Origin: CALBPI01 sp039814545
GTDB taxonomy: Bacteria; Pseudomonadota; Gammaproteobacteria; Steroidobacterales; Woeseiaceae
Assembly (NCBI GenBank): GCA_039814545.1
Contig: JBCCBB010000002.1
Span: forward strand, 1 to 64,000
DNA: 64,000 bases
Reading direction: 5' to 3'
Both the position numbers and the translations under genes were made by a program. Below, piece after piece: positions 53,755-62,532 of this stretch (position 1 is the stretch's first letter; each line of letters begins with the position of its first letter). The notes under the pieces are model-generated. The model saw only the letters and a program-made list of their open reading frames with translations, had not been told where the DNA came from and searched no databases.

Positions 53755-55337
53755 GCGCGCGCCACCTGCTTGACGAGATCAATAACGCCTGGACCCATAA
53801 CCTCAACGTAGTAAACGCCAGCGAACACGCCCAATAGCGCAACAACAACGACACCAAAGCCGCTCGCCTGAACGGCGCGACGGCGACGGTCTGCAATCGA
53901 GATCGAATTGCTGACAGCACCGAGCACCGGAAGACCAGTGATCATTTCGATGCTCCGCCTTGTGGTGAAGACAGGCCTGACTTGACTCAATGCAAGCGCT
54001 AGACCGCCACCGATGCCGAGACCGGCAATAAGAACCATAGCCAGTAGGCGGCCGCGTTGCGGCTCAACGGGCTTGATACCTGCGGCGGGCGGGTCGATGA
54101 TCCTGAAGTCGATCTGGTCTGTCCGTTGCGCAGCTGTCGACAAGTTTTCCGTCTCCAGACTCTGAAGCAGCGTCTGGTATTGCGCATAGACCACCTCGTA
54201 GTCGCGGTCTAGTCGTGCCAGTTCCGCCTCGACCTTTGGCACCTCGTTAATCAAGGACCGCAGATCCGCGACCTTTCGCTCCCGATCGCTCACATCAGCC
54301 GAGAGATTGGCTATCTCCACCTCGACCTCGTTGAGGCTGATTTGCAGAGCCTGAAACACCGGATTGCCCTGCAGCCCAGGGCTGGCGCCACCACTCGCGG
54401 CAATCTCGGCCCGCTCACGCTTGAGGCGCGCATTGAGCTCGTCCAGCTGCTCACGAAGTGCTATGACATCAGGGTGTCTTTCTGTAAATCGCAGCAACAG
54501 CGTTTCGAGCTGGGCTTCGCCGTCGGCGATACGTGCCTCGAGACTGGTCGGCGGCAAATCACCTGGAGCCACCAAGGCAGCCGACGTCTGCGCAGACTCC
54601 CCACTTACCTGTTCGATGATGCGCTGACGTCGCGACTGTGCCAAAGCGAGTTCCTTGCGCGACAGCTCAAGCGCCTCAGACTCCGCCTGAAGACGCTGGA
54701 AGTAGCCTCCCTCATTGCCCGGCAGCCGCCCTGCATTTTCCCTCTTAAACCTCGCCAGCCGATCCTCGGCATCACGCAGCCGATCCTCGTAGTCGCTGAT
54801 CTGCTGTCGGAGAAAGTCCTGGTTGACATCAGACGCGGACAATTCCGCTGAACGCGTGTCCTCAACGAAGGTATTGAGGAGCGTGGTCACGACACTCACC
54901 GCGCGATCGGGATTTCGGTCTTTATAGCGAATCGTGTACAGGTTGTCGGGAGCGCGTCGTCCGCCGCCGTCGGAGCGGATCTGAATGTTCTGCCGTAGTC
55001 TCGCTACGACACGCTGAATATCCGCGGGTGTGACCGCCTGCAAATGAAGGTCATTGGCTCGAGCGACTTTCTCGAGCTGAATCGTTCCCAGCAGGCTCTG
55101 GCGCACGAAACGCAACTGCGCTTCCGTATCGGCGGGAACGATCTGCTTATTAAGCACGCGCTCGAGGCTCGACGACGTATCAATGTAAACACGTGTTTCC
55201 GCACGGTACACATCGGGCTGTGTGGCCACCCAGGCCCAGCCTACTGTGCACACTAACCACGCAACGCCGATCGCCCACCACCGGAACCGCCACGCACTGC
55301 GAAGCTGGGACACGACGGCTTGTACTTGCTGCTCCAT
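53751..55337 (-). CDS. XrtA-associated chain-length determinant protein (Wzz-like)
   Basis: A 528-residue inner-membrane polysaccharide co-polymerase. Membrane helices lie at about 17-37 and 425-445, with a third hydrophobic stretch near 495-515. Between them is a long coiled-coil domain (about 160-400, rich in Arg/Glu/Leu, for example EARIADGEAQLETLLLRF). The PPAAGIKPVEPQRGRLL segment just before the last helix is the conserved proline-rich Wzz motif. The usual start ATG lies 17 bp past the Wza stop. It probably partners the autokinase next to it. Confidence 0.9.
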   Translation of the reverse strand: MEQQVQAVVSQLRSAWRFRWWAIGVAWLVCTVGWAWVATQPDVYRAETRVYIDTSSSLERVLNKQIVPADTEAQLRFVRQSLLGTIQLEKVARANDLHLQAVTPADIQRVVARLRQNIQIRSDGGGRRAPDNLYTIRYKDRNPDRAVSVVTTLLNTFVEDTRSAELSASDVNQDFLRQQISDYEDRLRDAEDRLARFKRENAGRLPGNEGGYFQRLQAESEALELSRKELALAQSRRQRIIEQVSGESAQTSAALVAPGDLPPTSLEARIADGEAQLETLLLRFTERHPDVIALREQLDELNARLKRERAEIAASGGASPGLQGNPVFQALQISLNEVEVEIANLSADVSDRERKVADLRSLINEVPKVEAELARLDRDYEVVYAQYQTLLQSLETENLSTAAQRTDQIDFRIIDPPAAGIKPVEPQRGRLLAMVLIAGLGIGGGLALALSQVRPVFTTRRSIEMITGLPVLGAVSNSISIADRRRRAVQASGFGVVVVALLGVFAGVYYVEVMGPGVIDLVKQVARA

Positions 55338-55354
55338 GACCGTTCAATACCAAC

Positions 55355-56005
55355 CTAGAAGAATGACTCAGGGATGACAACGACATCGCCAGGGCGCATC
55401 GCAATGTTCTGGCTCATGTCCCCGTCGTTAAGCAGATCGTCGAGTCGCACGCGATACTCCTGACTCTTGCCGTCACTGTCGCGCCGCACGACCTTCGACC
55501 GATTGCCCGCTGCAAACGGAGTCAATCCGCCAACCTCAATCATGACATCAAGCAACGTCATCTCGTCACGGTAAGCCAGCGACATCGGTTGCGCCGCCTG
55601 GCCTACCACACGGATCTGTTCCGAGAAGGTGCCGACAAACCCTTGCACGATGATGTTGACGTTTGGTGACCGGATATATTCCGCCAGTACTTCCTCGATA
55701 TCGCGAGCAAGCTGCGTTGGCGTCTTGCCAACAGCCACCATGTCTTCCACCAATGGTGTCGAGATCTTGCCATCGGGCCGCACTGGCACCGTCGTAGAGA
55801 TTTCGGGATTGCGCCACACGAATACATTCAATGTATCGCCAGGACCGATGATGTAGCTGTCCGCGTCTACGTCCCCCCCGGCACCACCTCCGCCCCCGGG
55901 TTGCCCTGCAGGCAGAGGCGTTCCGGTAGCGCAACCGGCAACTGCGAACATGCACACCAGGCCCAACACGGATAAGAAACTCCGTGCTCGACTCGAGCTT
56001 GTCAT
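55355..56005 (-). CDS. XrtA-associated polysaccharide export lipoprotein (Wza-like)
   Basis: A 216-residue outer-membrane lipoprotein of the polysaccharide biosynthesis/export family (TIGR03027-like). The signal ends in the lipobox VAGC (about 20-23) followed by a Gly-rich linker. The poly-export domain begins YIIGPGDTLNVFVWR (about 45-59), followed by SLBB-like domains and the ending RPGDVVVIPESFF. The ATG at 56005 was chosen for its AGAGGACG ribosome site; an ATG at 56041 overlapping the PrsT stop (ATGA) would add 12 residues. It probably forms the outer-membrane pore. Confidence 0.9.
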   Translation of the reverse strand: MTSSSRARSFLSVLGLVCMFAVAGCATGTPLPAGQPGGGGGAGGDVDADSYIIGPGDTLNVFVWRNPEISTTVPVRPDGKISTPLVEDMVAVGKTPTQLARDIEEVLAEYIRSPNVNIIVQGFVGTFSEQIRVVGQAAQPMSLAYRDEMTLLDVMIEVGGLTPFAAGNRSKVVRRDSDGKSQEYRVRLDDLLNDGDMSQNIAMRPGDVVVIPESFF

Positions 56006-56037
56006 AATGCCGTCCTCTGAAAGCTGGGCCAACTGCA

Positions 56038-58818
56038 TCATTGAAGCGAATCCAGCAACTCCCGAGCACCATCCGCGGTTGCTCCCGCGCTCTCGATCTC
56101 GAGCACAGCGCGGAGCGAACCCGTGGCCCCTGAGTTATCGCCTGTCGCAACCTGCGCCTGCGCGAAATGATACCTGATTTCGGCATTGCCAGGCGCTTCG
56201 GTAATGGCGCGTTCTAGGGCTGCAAGCGCCTCCTCATTCCTATCCAGCGTCAACAAGATCACACCGTAGGTGTCGAGCACGGCCGCCGAGTTGGGCGCGA
56301 TCTCAATGGCGCGCTCGGCAAGGGCCAGTGCTTCGCTGTCGCCAGCCTCATAGAGCAACCACGCCAAATTGTTCAGCGTCACCGCATTGTTCGGCTGCAA
56401 CTCAAGCAGGCGTCGATACACAATGGCGGCGCGGTCCCGATCCCCAGCGACCTGCAAGTGCTGTGCAAGCACCACCTGGATGGCGACGGAATCTGGAAAC
56501 TGCTTGAGTCCCTGCTCTAGCACTTCGGTCGGAGACTCGCCCCCACTTGCAGCCGCCACCTGATAAAGACCGACTACAGCGCCGTCACTTGCGCCGTTCT
56601 CCAACGCTCGTGAGTAAAGCCGACGCGCTTTCCCTAGCTCCGATTGGCGCAGTGCAATCGCGCCGCCTGCAGAAAGCGCAGCCGGATTGTCGGGCGCCGT
56701 CTCAAGAACGCGCTCAATCAATTGACTTGCTGATTCCAAGTCACCGACACGGAGCTCCAGTTGGCCCGTTGCCAATAAGAGTTGACTGTTATCAGGGAAC
56801 TGATCCAATCCCGCCTCAAGCGCCCGTCGCGCTGATGTTGCAGAACCATCCGACCCACGAGAACGTGCAAGCGCGATGAAGTGCCCAGGCGCCGCATCAC
56901 CCTGTACCACTGCCTGCTCGAAGGCCTGTCGGGCTTGTGCAGACTGTCCTTGTGCCAGAAGTGTGGCGCCCAACAGCGCGTGCAACTCAGCACGACCCGG
57001 CGCCATTTCGAGCGCTGTCTCGAGCCACTGCTGCGCGACGGCAAAGTTTCTCTCGCGAATCTGAATTCGCCCCAAAATCAACGCGGGCCGAGGGTCTTTC
57101 GTCGCGAGCTTGGCGGCACGCTCCAGCATGTCCATCATCAACGGATCGCGGTCCGTGCGGTCATAGATGCGCGCCAATCCAAGCATCGCGTCTACGTTTG
57201 CCTCGTCGAGGTTTAGAATTCTCTTGAACGCGCTTTCGGATTGACTCCATTTCTCCGCAGCACCAGAGATCGACGCCAGTACAAGCTGAACTTGCAACAC
57301 ATCGGGAAACCGCGACGCAGCAGCCTCTGCTCGCACAAGAGCCTGCTCCCAATCGCCCGTGGACTGCAAAAACAACGCCGCAGCGACATAAGCTCGGTAA
57401 TCGTCTGGTCGCTCTTCGAGCAACGAATCGGCAAGCTCACGCGCCTTTCGCTCATCACCGGACCTCACATAAGACTGCATGAGCGCGAGAACCGCGATGT
57501 AATCCTCTTCATCGCCATCGACGGACTCGCGAAGTGTTCGCTCAAGAGCAGTCGCATCACCCGCGGCAGCATAAGCGCCTGCCAGCGCAAGCCGGGTTTC
57601 CCGCGTTGCCATACCATCGTCAGCGTTGCGCTCTAGCAGCTCAATCGCCTCATCCGGATTCCCGACCGACACCAGCGTGCGAGCCAGCAGCACAAGACTA
57701 GCCGCTGACGTCACGTCCTGCCGCCGGAGCTCTTCGAGTGCTTCTTCCGGCTCCCCTTGTTGAAGCAGCGTCTGAGCCAACAGCCGACTCGCCAGCGCGT
57801 CTTCGGGCTGTTGCGCCAGTGCGGCAAGTAGGTTTTGCCTCGCCGCACCAAGCTCACCCAGAGCCAGCTTCGTAGCCCCAGCAAGTCGCCGAACATTGCC
57901 ATCGTTCGGTACTGCAAGAGTGGCCTCCTGCAGGAACGCATCAGCACCCTGATAGTCCGCTTGCTCGAATCGAATGGAGGCACGGAGGTAAAGTACGGCC
58001 GGCCCGGAACCGACGCGCTTCTCATATTCGTCCACAGCAGACGTCGCTAACTCGAAGTCACGCGCACGCAAGTAGCTGACCGCGGCCGCGTAGCGGCTAG
58101 TGATGGCATCCATCGATCTACCGCGGGCATCAGCCAACTCTGCCGATCGACGAAACGCAGCGCCAGCTTCGTTGAATCGGCCGTTGCGGTTCGCCACCTC
58201 ACCCACCAATCGTGCCACCCCGACATGATCGGGCGCCTGCGCCTGAGCCTTTAGCGCGAACTCAGACGCTGCATCAAGCTCGCCTCTCGCAAGGGCCAGC
58301 CGTGACTGCAGCAATAGGGTCTCAACGTCTTCCGGTCGCCCCGCCGCCAACTCGCGGAGACGCTCCTCGGCAGCTTCAAGCTCATTCAGCTGAAGCAGCG
58401 CCTCGATTTCCAGTTCATCAACTCTCGGTGATCTCTGGTCCGCAGTCATACCCCCCAGGACAACCTGTGCCTCGGTCGACTGACCCTTCTTTATCAGAAC
58501 CTCGGCCAACGCAATACTGAGCGTGCTCTCGTCGGCACCAAGTTCACGGGCGCGAGTCAGCTCTGACTCAGATGTCGAGAAGTCACCGATATCCAGCGCG
58601 ATACGCCCCAACAACAACCGCGCTTCAGCATTGTCGGGTGTCTCCTGCAAGAGACTGCGTACAGCGATGGACGCCGTTCGGAGGTCCCCCTCTGCGTAGG
58701 CCCGCTGTGCATCTGCAAGTTGTTCCTCTGGTGTCGGACCACCACAAGCCGCGACGCACCCGACCAAGAGCAACGCCACTACCGCGTTTCGCGTGCTACG
58801 CCAGACATTACGATTCAT
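56038..58818 (-). CDS. prsT: XrtA-associated TPR repeat lipoprotein PrsT
   Basis: A 926-residue protein of the PEP-CTERM TPR family (TIGR02917-like, about 900 residues). Signal peptide with a lipobox (VAAC, about 22-25), then more than twenty tetratricopeptide repeats covering the rest, for example ADAQRAYAEGDLRTASIAVRSLLQ and LNNLAWLLYEAGDSEALALAERA. Predicted periplasmic, outer-membrane-anchored scaffold for exosortase-linked export. The second ATG of an ATGATG pair was chosen (58818), with GGAGGGGG six bases upstream. It overlaps the xrtA stop by 11 bp. Confidence 0.88.
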   Translation of the reverse strand: MNRNVWRSTRNAVVALLLVGCVAACGGPTPEEQLADAQRAYAEGDLRTASIAVRSLLQETPDNAEARLLLGRIALDIGDFSTSESELTRARELGADESTLSIALAEVLIKKGQSTEAQVVLGGMTADQRSPRVDELEIEALLQLNELEAAEERLRELAAGRPEDVETLLLQSRLALARGELDAASEFALKAQAQAPDHVGVARLVGEVANRNGRFNEAGAAFRRSAELADARGRSMDAITSRYAAAVSYLRARDFELATSAVDEYEKRVGSGPAVLYLRASIRFEQADYQGADAFLQEATLAVPNDGNVRRLAGATKLALGELGAARQNLLAALAQQPEDALASRLLAQTLLQQGEPEEALEELRRQDVTSAASLVLLARTLVSVGNPDEAIELLERNADDGMATRETRLALAGAYAAAGDATALERTLRESVDGDEEDYIAVLALMQSYVRSGDERKARELADSLLEERPDDYRAYVAAALFLQSTGDWEQALVRAEAAASRFPDVLQVQLVLASISGAAEKWSQSESAFKRILNLDEANVDAMLGLARIYDRTDRDPLMMDMLERAAKLATKDPRPALILGRIQIRERNFAVAQQWLETALEMAPGRAELHALLGATLLAQGQSAQARQAFEQAVVQGDAAPGHFIALARSRGSDGSATSARRALEAGLDQFPDNSQLLLATGQLELRVGDLESASQLIERVLETAPDNPAALSAGGAIALRQSELGKARRLYSRALENGASDGAVVGLYQVAAASGGESPTEVLEQGLKQFPDSVAIQVVLAQHLQVAGDRDRAAIVYRRLLELQPNNAVTLNNLAWLLYEAGDSEALALAERAIEIAPNSAAVLDTYGVILLTLDRNEEALAALERAITEAPGNAEIRYHFAQAQVATGDNSGATGSLRAVLEIESAGATADGARELLDSLQ

Positions 58819-60319
58819 CATCGTCCCCCTCCTCCCCAATATCGACGCGGAGCAATTCGAAGTAGGCGGTAGCCGCCGCATCAAACCGGTCCTGCTCCTC
58901 GAGACAAGACTCAACACAAGTCCGGCTTACTGCGACAAACAACGCGCTGTAATCCCCTGTCAGCATACCGCGGAGCTGCCCCAGTTTTGCCTCGACGCGG
59001 CTCCGCACTCGCTGACCTGCGACGGATTGGCGCCAAGCAATCAGTCGACGGACACCATACGGACTTCGAATCTCTGCAAGGCGATACAAGTCACCGTCCT
59101 CGACCCAGGCCACTTGATGGGACTCTGCGTGGGGCCGGTTGCCCCATGCCATGAGCTCGAGATTGTTTTCCTGACTGGGATACCAGGCAATATACCAATC
59201 CAGTGTTGCAGTTTCAGATTCGGCATAACCTTCTGCGACGACGGCATTGCTTGACTGTATGGGACGCCAAGACGCCTGCGGCTCGCGTGTCACTTGCCAG
59301 TCGGACGGCAATTGTGGATTCACGACATAGTCGCCATCGGGCGCCCCGCTTTGGACCAGAGCCAACAAGAGCGCTGGCACGACCATGACCACACCCGTGG
59401 TCAACGCCGCCCCGCCGAGCACTGGATCCGAGGAGGTTGTCAGCGGCCTTCGATCATTCGGTGGCGCCGGTTCCAGACGTCGAACGACGACAAAGAAAAC
59501 GAACATCGCGATGCCGAACAACACCCAGCCAAAGAAATAGTGGTCCGTTGTAATCAAGTAGTGCTGCATATCACTCATCTGTCCCACGACGATGAGCGTG
59601 TAGACGCGAACCCAGTTGGTCAGAAACGCGAGCCCCAGTGCCACCCCGAGCGCCAGGAGCCGCCCCCGTAGGCTGCGCATTTCTGTCATGCCGTAGAACA
59701 CAGCGATCGTCAGTCCCACAACAATGAAGTGCAGCCCACTGCAGCCCCCGGCCACTTCGAAGTCTCCAGCGGGAACTCTTACGGAGTACCCGCTAATGAG
59801 CACGGGGAAGTCGTTGAGTTTAAGCATCAAGCCGACAACGTTGGTCGTCAGGGTTTGCAGCGGCGTGACAAGTACGTCCCAGACGGGAACTGCGAAAAAC
59901 AGGAATGCGAAAGCGGGTGCTAGTCGCAGCGCCAAAGAAACACCGAAGACGCTGAGGATGACGAGCCAAGTAATGCCGGGCAGCGCCATTTGCTGGGCGA
60001 TATCAATGCCCACTGCCTGCACTGCGACCACCGCCAGACACCCCAGCGCCAGTAGCGCATTCGCTGACCAAAGCGGTTTGAACTGAACCGCGCCTGCACG
60101 TTGCAGCACATGCCGGCCGAGCCAAACCGCCATACCGAGCACGAGATAACCGTGGGTGTAACTGAAGCCAATGGTCCAGCGCCGGTGCAGCTCGGGCAGA
60201 GACGGAAGAAACAAGAGCAACCACGCAACCGCGAGACCAGCAAACGCCGCCATCGACCGTGCCGAGATGCCACGCCCAGTGGCATCTCTTGAATCTGTGT
60301 CCAAGGTTGGTGCGACCAT
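58808..60319 (-). CDS. xrtA: Exosortase A fused to an EpsI domain
   Basis: A 503-residue inner-membrane transpeptidase-like enzyme predicted to cleave PEP-CTERM tails and pass proteins on. Residues about 1-300 hold eight hydrophobic helices; the catalytic residues are Cys193 in AGGCSGLHF, Arg238 in TNWVRVYTLI and His260 in TTDHYFFGW. Residues about 308-503 are an EpsI-like domain (DYVVNPQLPSDWQVTREP, YIAWYPSQENNLELMAWGN). The ATG at 60319 is preferred over a TTG at 60385, which would lie upstream of the candidate promoter's predicted start. It begins the core set xrtA-prsT-wza-wzz-kinase, all overlapping or nearly so. Confidence 0.9.
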   Translation of the reverse strand: MVAPTLDTDSRDATGRGISARSMAAFAGLAVAWLLLFLPSLPELHRRWTIGFSYTHGYLVLGMAVWLGRHVLQRAGAVQFKPLWSANALLALGCLAVVAVQAVGIDIAQQMALPGITWLVILSVFGVSLALRLAPAFAFLFFAVPVWDVLVTPLQTLTTNVVGLMLKLNDFPVLISGYSVRVPAGDFEVAGGCSGLHFIVVGLTIAVFYGMTEMRSLRGRLLALGVALGLAFLTNWVRVYTLIVVGQMSDMQHYLITTDHYFFGWVLFGIAMFVFFVVVRRLEPAPPNDRRPLTTSSDPVLGGAALTTGVVMVVPALLLALVQSGAPDGDYVVNPQLPSDWQVTREPQASWRPIQSSNAVVAEGYAESETATLDWYIAWYPSQENNLELMAWGNRPHAESHQVAWVEDGDLYRLAEIRSPYGVRRLIAWRQSVAGQRVRSRVEAKLGQLRGMLTGDYSALFVAVSRTCVESCLEEQDRFDAAATAYFELLRVDIGEEGDDDES

Positions 60320-60385
60320 GCTTGGGTCCGTGTTGCTGTCGTGCGGACGACCCCTGATGCGGCCGAACCCAATCCCTTGCAGCAA

Positions 60386-60414
60386 ATGTTATCGACGCGT
60401 ACCCAGTGTCGCAA
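60386..60414 (-). promoter_or_regulatory. Candidate sigma-70 promoter of xrtA
   Basis: Minus strand TTGCGA (60414-60409) and TAACAT (60391-60386) are 17 bp apart, each four of six consensus bases. The start would be near 60379, leaving about 60 leader bases before the ATG. The inverted repeat at 60437 would be centred near -65. No sigma-54 site with correct GG-N10-GC spacing was found here. Confidence 0.35.
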
Positions 60415-60436
60415 TAGACGGGCGCACGGGCGAAAA

Positions 60437-60452
60437 TGTGACGTGGTTCACA
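60437..60452. promoter_or_regulatory. TGTGA-N6-TCACA inverted repeat upstream of xrtA
   Basis: TGTGACGTGGTTCACA has perfect arms, flanked by AAAA and CTTTTT. It lies between the prsK stop and xrtA, so it probably regulates the xrtA operon. It shares its flanks with the box before the PEP-CTERM gene (13220) and with the second box at 29441. Confidence 0.6.
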
Positions 60453-60470
60453 CTTTTTCGAGAGGTACGA

Positions 60471-62495
60471 TCACGTCTCTCGCGGAAAGCTCAGCGTGAT
60501 CAACGTCCCCACACCGGGCGTTGAGTCCACCTCGAGGGCGCCACCAACGAATCGAACATAATCACGCGCCTGATACATGCCGATACCCATTCCCTTGGCG
60601 CCCTTGGTCGAATCAAAAGGTCGAAACAGGCGCTCACGAACAAAATCCTGAGTCATTCCCGTACCGTCGTCCTCAATTTCCAATCGTACGACGCCATCCT
60701 GCGCGCGCACCGTCAGAGAGACCCTGCCGTCCGATTGGCTCGCCTCCTGTGCATTCCTGATGAGATGACCCAGAACAGCTGTGAGTCGGTCAGCGTCGGC
60801 AAGCACGTGACCGTCGCTCTGAACTTCAATCGTCGGCTCGGGTACCCGCCCTGCCGCGCCCTCGACCGCCTGTCGCGCGACGTCCCCTACGGATACCGGA
60901 CGCGCTACACCCTGTCGCTCGCCACCCTGCAATTGCTCGAGTAGACCATTCATACGCGTTACAGAATTAGCAATCGTACCGATGGCATCGTCAATAAACT
61001 CCGGGTTAGACTTGTGCTTCTCCGCATTCGCTACTACCAGCGACTGTTGCGCAATGAGATTTTTCAAGTCATGCATGATGAATGCGGTGAAGCGATTGAA
61101 AACCTCAAACTCCCTAGCTTCGGCAAGCTGCTCACGATTGCGGTCGCGTTGAAGAAACACAGCTAGCTGCTGGCCAACCGTTCGCAGCAGATCATGATCC
61201 TCGAAGTTCATTGTTGGCAGACCGGCCGGTCGATTGAGACAGGCGATGCCGGACAGTTCGCCGTCGAATACGATAGGTACGAAGATGCGCCCTGTGGTGA
61301 CAACCTCTTCGTTATCGGCGTCAAATACGTTTTGATAGTGCGTTGGATTGGCAAGCGCCTCAGCGCCATCAACAATCCAACCCGTGCGTTCAAGAAAATC
61401 CGGTAAGGCGTGCTCAGCCGATAACTCGTTTGAGCCGGTTCGCTCACCAAACGCTGCACCGGCATACCAGCGCGAACGATCATCGGGGTCGCGCAACCAC
61501 AGTACGCCGCCATCACTTTCTATGATGTCGACGAGTGCATTGAGGCAGAGCTCAGGCATTGGCGCCCGCTCCGAGTCCTGCGCCAGCCTGCCAATCAGTC
61601 GTAACCACTCTTCGCGATAGTCGTAACGATTTGCATAGAAGTGCGTCGCCAAGAAGACCTTGACACGGCGCCGGACCTGTTGCGAAAACAGAATGAGCAG
61701 AAGCAAGACCAGACTGGCCGCGAGAAATACGATGCGAAGGACCGCGCCCCAGTTTCCGCCGAGCCGCTGAATCAAGACGCTGCCAAAAGCAACGAGTACT
61801 AGATAGACGCCGACACCGACCAGGCTTGTCGTGTAGAACACAACCTGGCGGGATACGAACAGATTGCCTCGCCACTCCGGTTCGCGCTTTATCGCAAGTA
61901 CCAGCACCGGTACCGCGAGCGCGTTAATGAACCCGCGAGCCGCCCACAATTCTTCGCTGATACCAGCCGCCAACAGTGCATTGGAATAGGTGTAGAGATC
62001 GAAGACGAAGAGTGTCCCGAACGACACCGCAACCAGCATGGCAACGCTATGCTTCAGCAATCCAACGTTGCGATAGATTTGCTCGGTGGCCAGGAGACCG
62101 GCGAGCGAGACGAACACCACGAAATAGTAGAGCGCATCAAAGCCGACACCGCCACCACTACGAACCCACCAGTAGACAAGGCCCCCTGCTGCAAGCACCA
62201 CCCACGGCAGCAAGACAAAACCTCTCTGCCAGGCGGTTCGGTTTCCCCGGCCAATAAGTTGCCCGAGAAATAGGAGTCCCCCGATGGCGTGCAGGGATTC
62301 GATCAGTAGCAGGCTGGCGAATGTGATGTCACTGTTGGTGGCCCACGTCAGTCCCGCGGCCCACACGGTCATCAGCCCGGCGAATACCAGTAAGAAGTTG
62401 AAGGGCCAATCGAAGCGCCGACCGACTGACAGAAAAGCAAACAACGCCAAATAGGAGAGCGCCGCAACCAGGTAGCTAATGGCTACGAGTGACAT
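60471..62495 (-). CDS. prsK: XrtA-associated sensor histidine kinase PrsK
   Basis: A 674-residue membrane kinase of the PEP-CTERM PrsK family. About ten N-terminal helices fill residues 1-280, then a GAF-like domain (about 310-450, ESDGGVLWLRDPDDRSRWY), then the dimerisation/phosphoacceptor helix FTAFIMHDLKNLIAQQ with His475, and the HATPase domain with HLIRNAQEAS (N box), EIEDDGTGMT (G1) and GAKGMGIGMYQARDY (G2). PrsK normally phosphorylates the sigma-54 activator PrsR; no such gene lies next to it here. The input signal is unknown. Confidence 0.92.
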   Translation of the reverse strand: MSLVAISYLVAALSYLALFAFLSVGRRFDWPFNFLLVFAGLMTVWAAGLTWATNSDITFASLLLIESLHAIGGLLFLGQLIGRGNRTAWQRGFVLLPWVVLAAGGLVYWWVRSGGGVGFDALYYFVVFVSLAGLLATEQIYRNVGLLKHSVAMLVAVSFGTLFVFDLYTYSNALLAAGISEELWAARGFINALAVPVLVLAIKREPEWRGNLFVSRQVVFYTTSLVGVGVYLVLVAFGSVLIQRLGGNWGAVLRIVFLAASLVLLLLILFSQQVRRRVKVFLATHFYANRYDYREEWLRLIGRLAQDSERAPMPELCLNALVDIIESDGGVLWLRDPDDRSRWYAGAAFGERTGSNELSAEHALPDFLERTGWIVDGAEALANPTHYQNVFDADNEEVVTTGRIFVPIVFDGELSGIACLNRPAGLPTMNFEDHDLLRTVGQQLAVFLQRDRNREQLAEAREFEVFNRFTAFIMHDLKNLIAQQSLVVANAEKHKSNPEFIDDAIGTIANSVTRMNGLLEQLQGGERQGVARPVSVGDVARQAVEGAAGRVPEPTIEVQSDGHVLADADRLTAVLGHLIRNAQEASQSDGRVSLTVRAQDGVVRLEIEDDGTGMTQDFVRERLFRPFDSTKGAKGMGIGMYQARDYVRFVGGALEVDSTPGVGTLITLSFPRET

Positions 62496-62532
62496 GATGA
62501 CTCGACACGCGAACTATCGGCTGCACAGCGCG

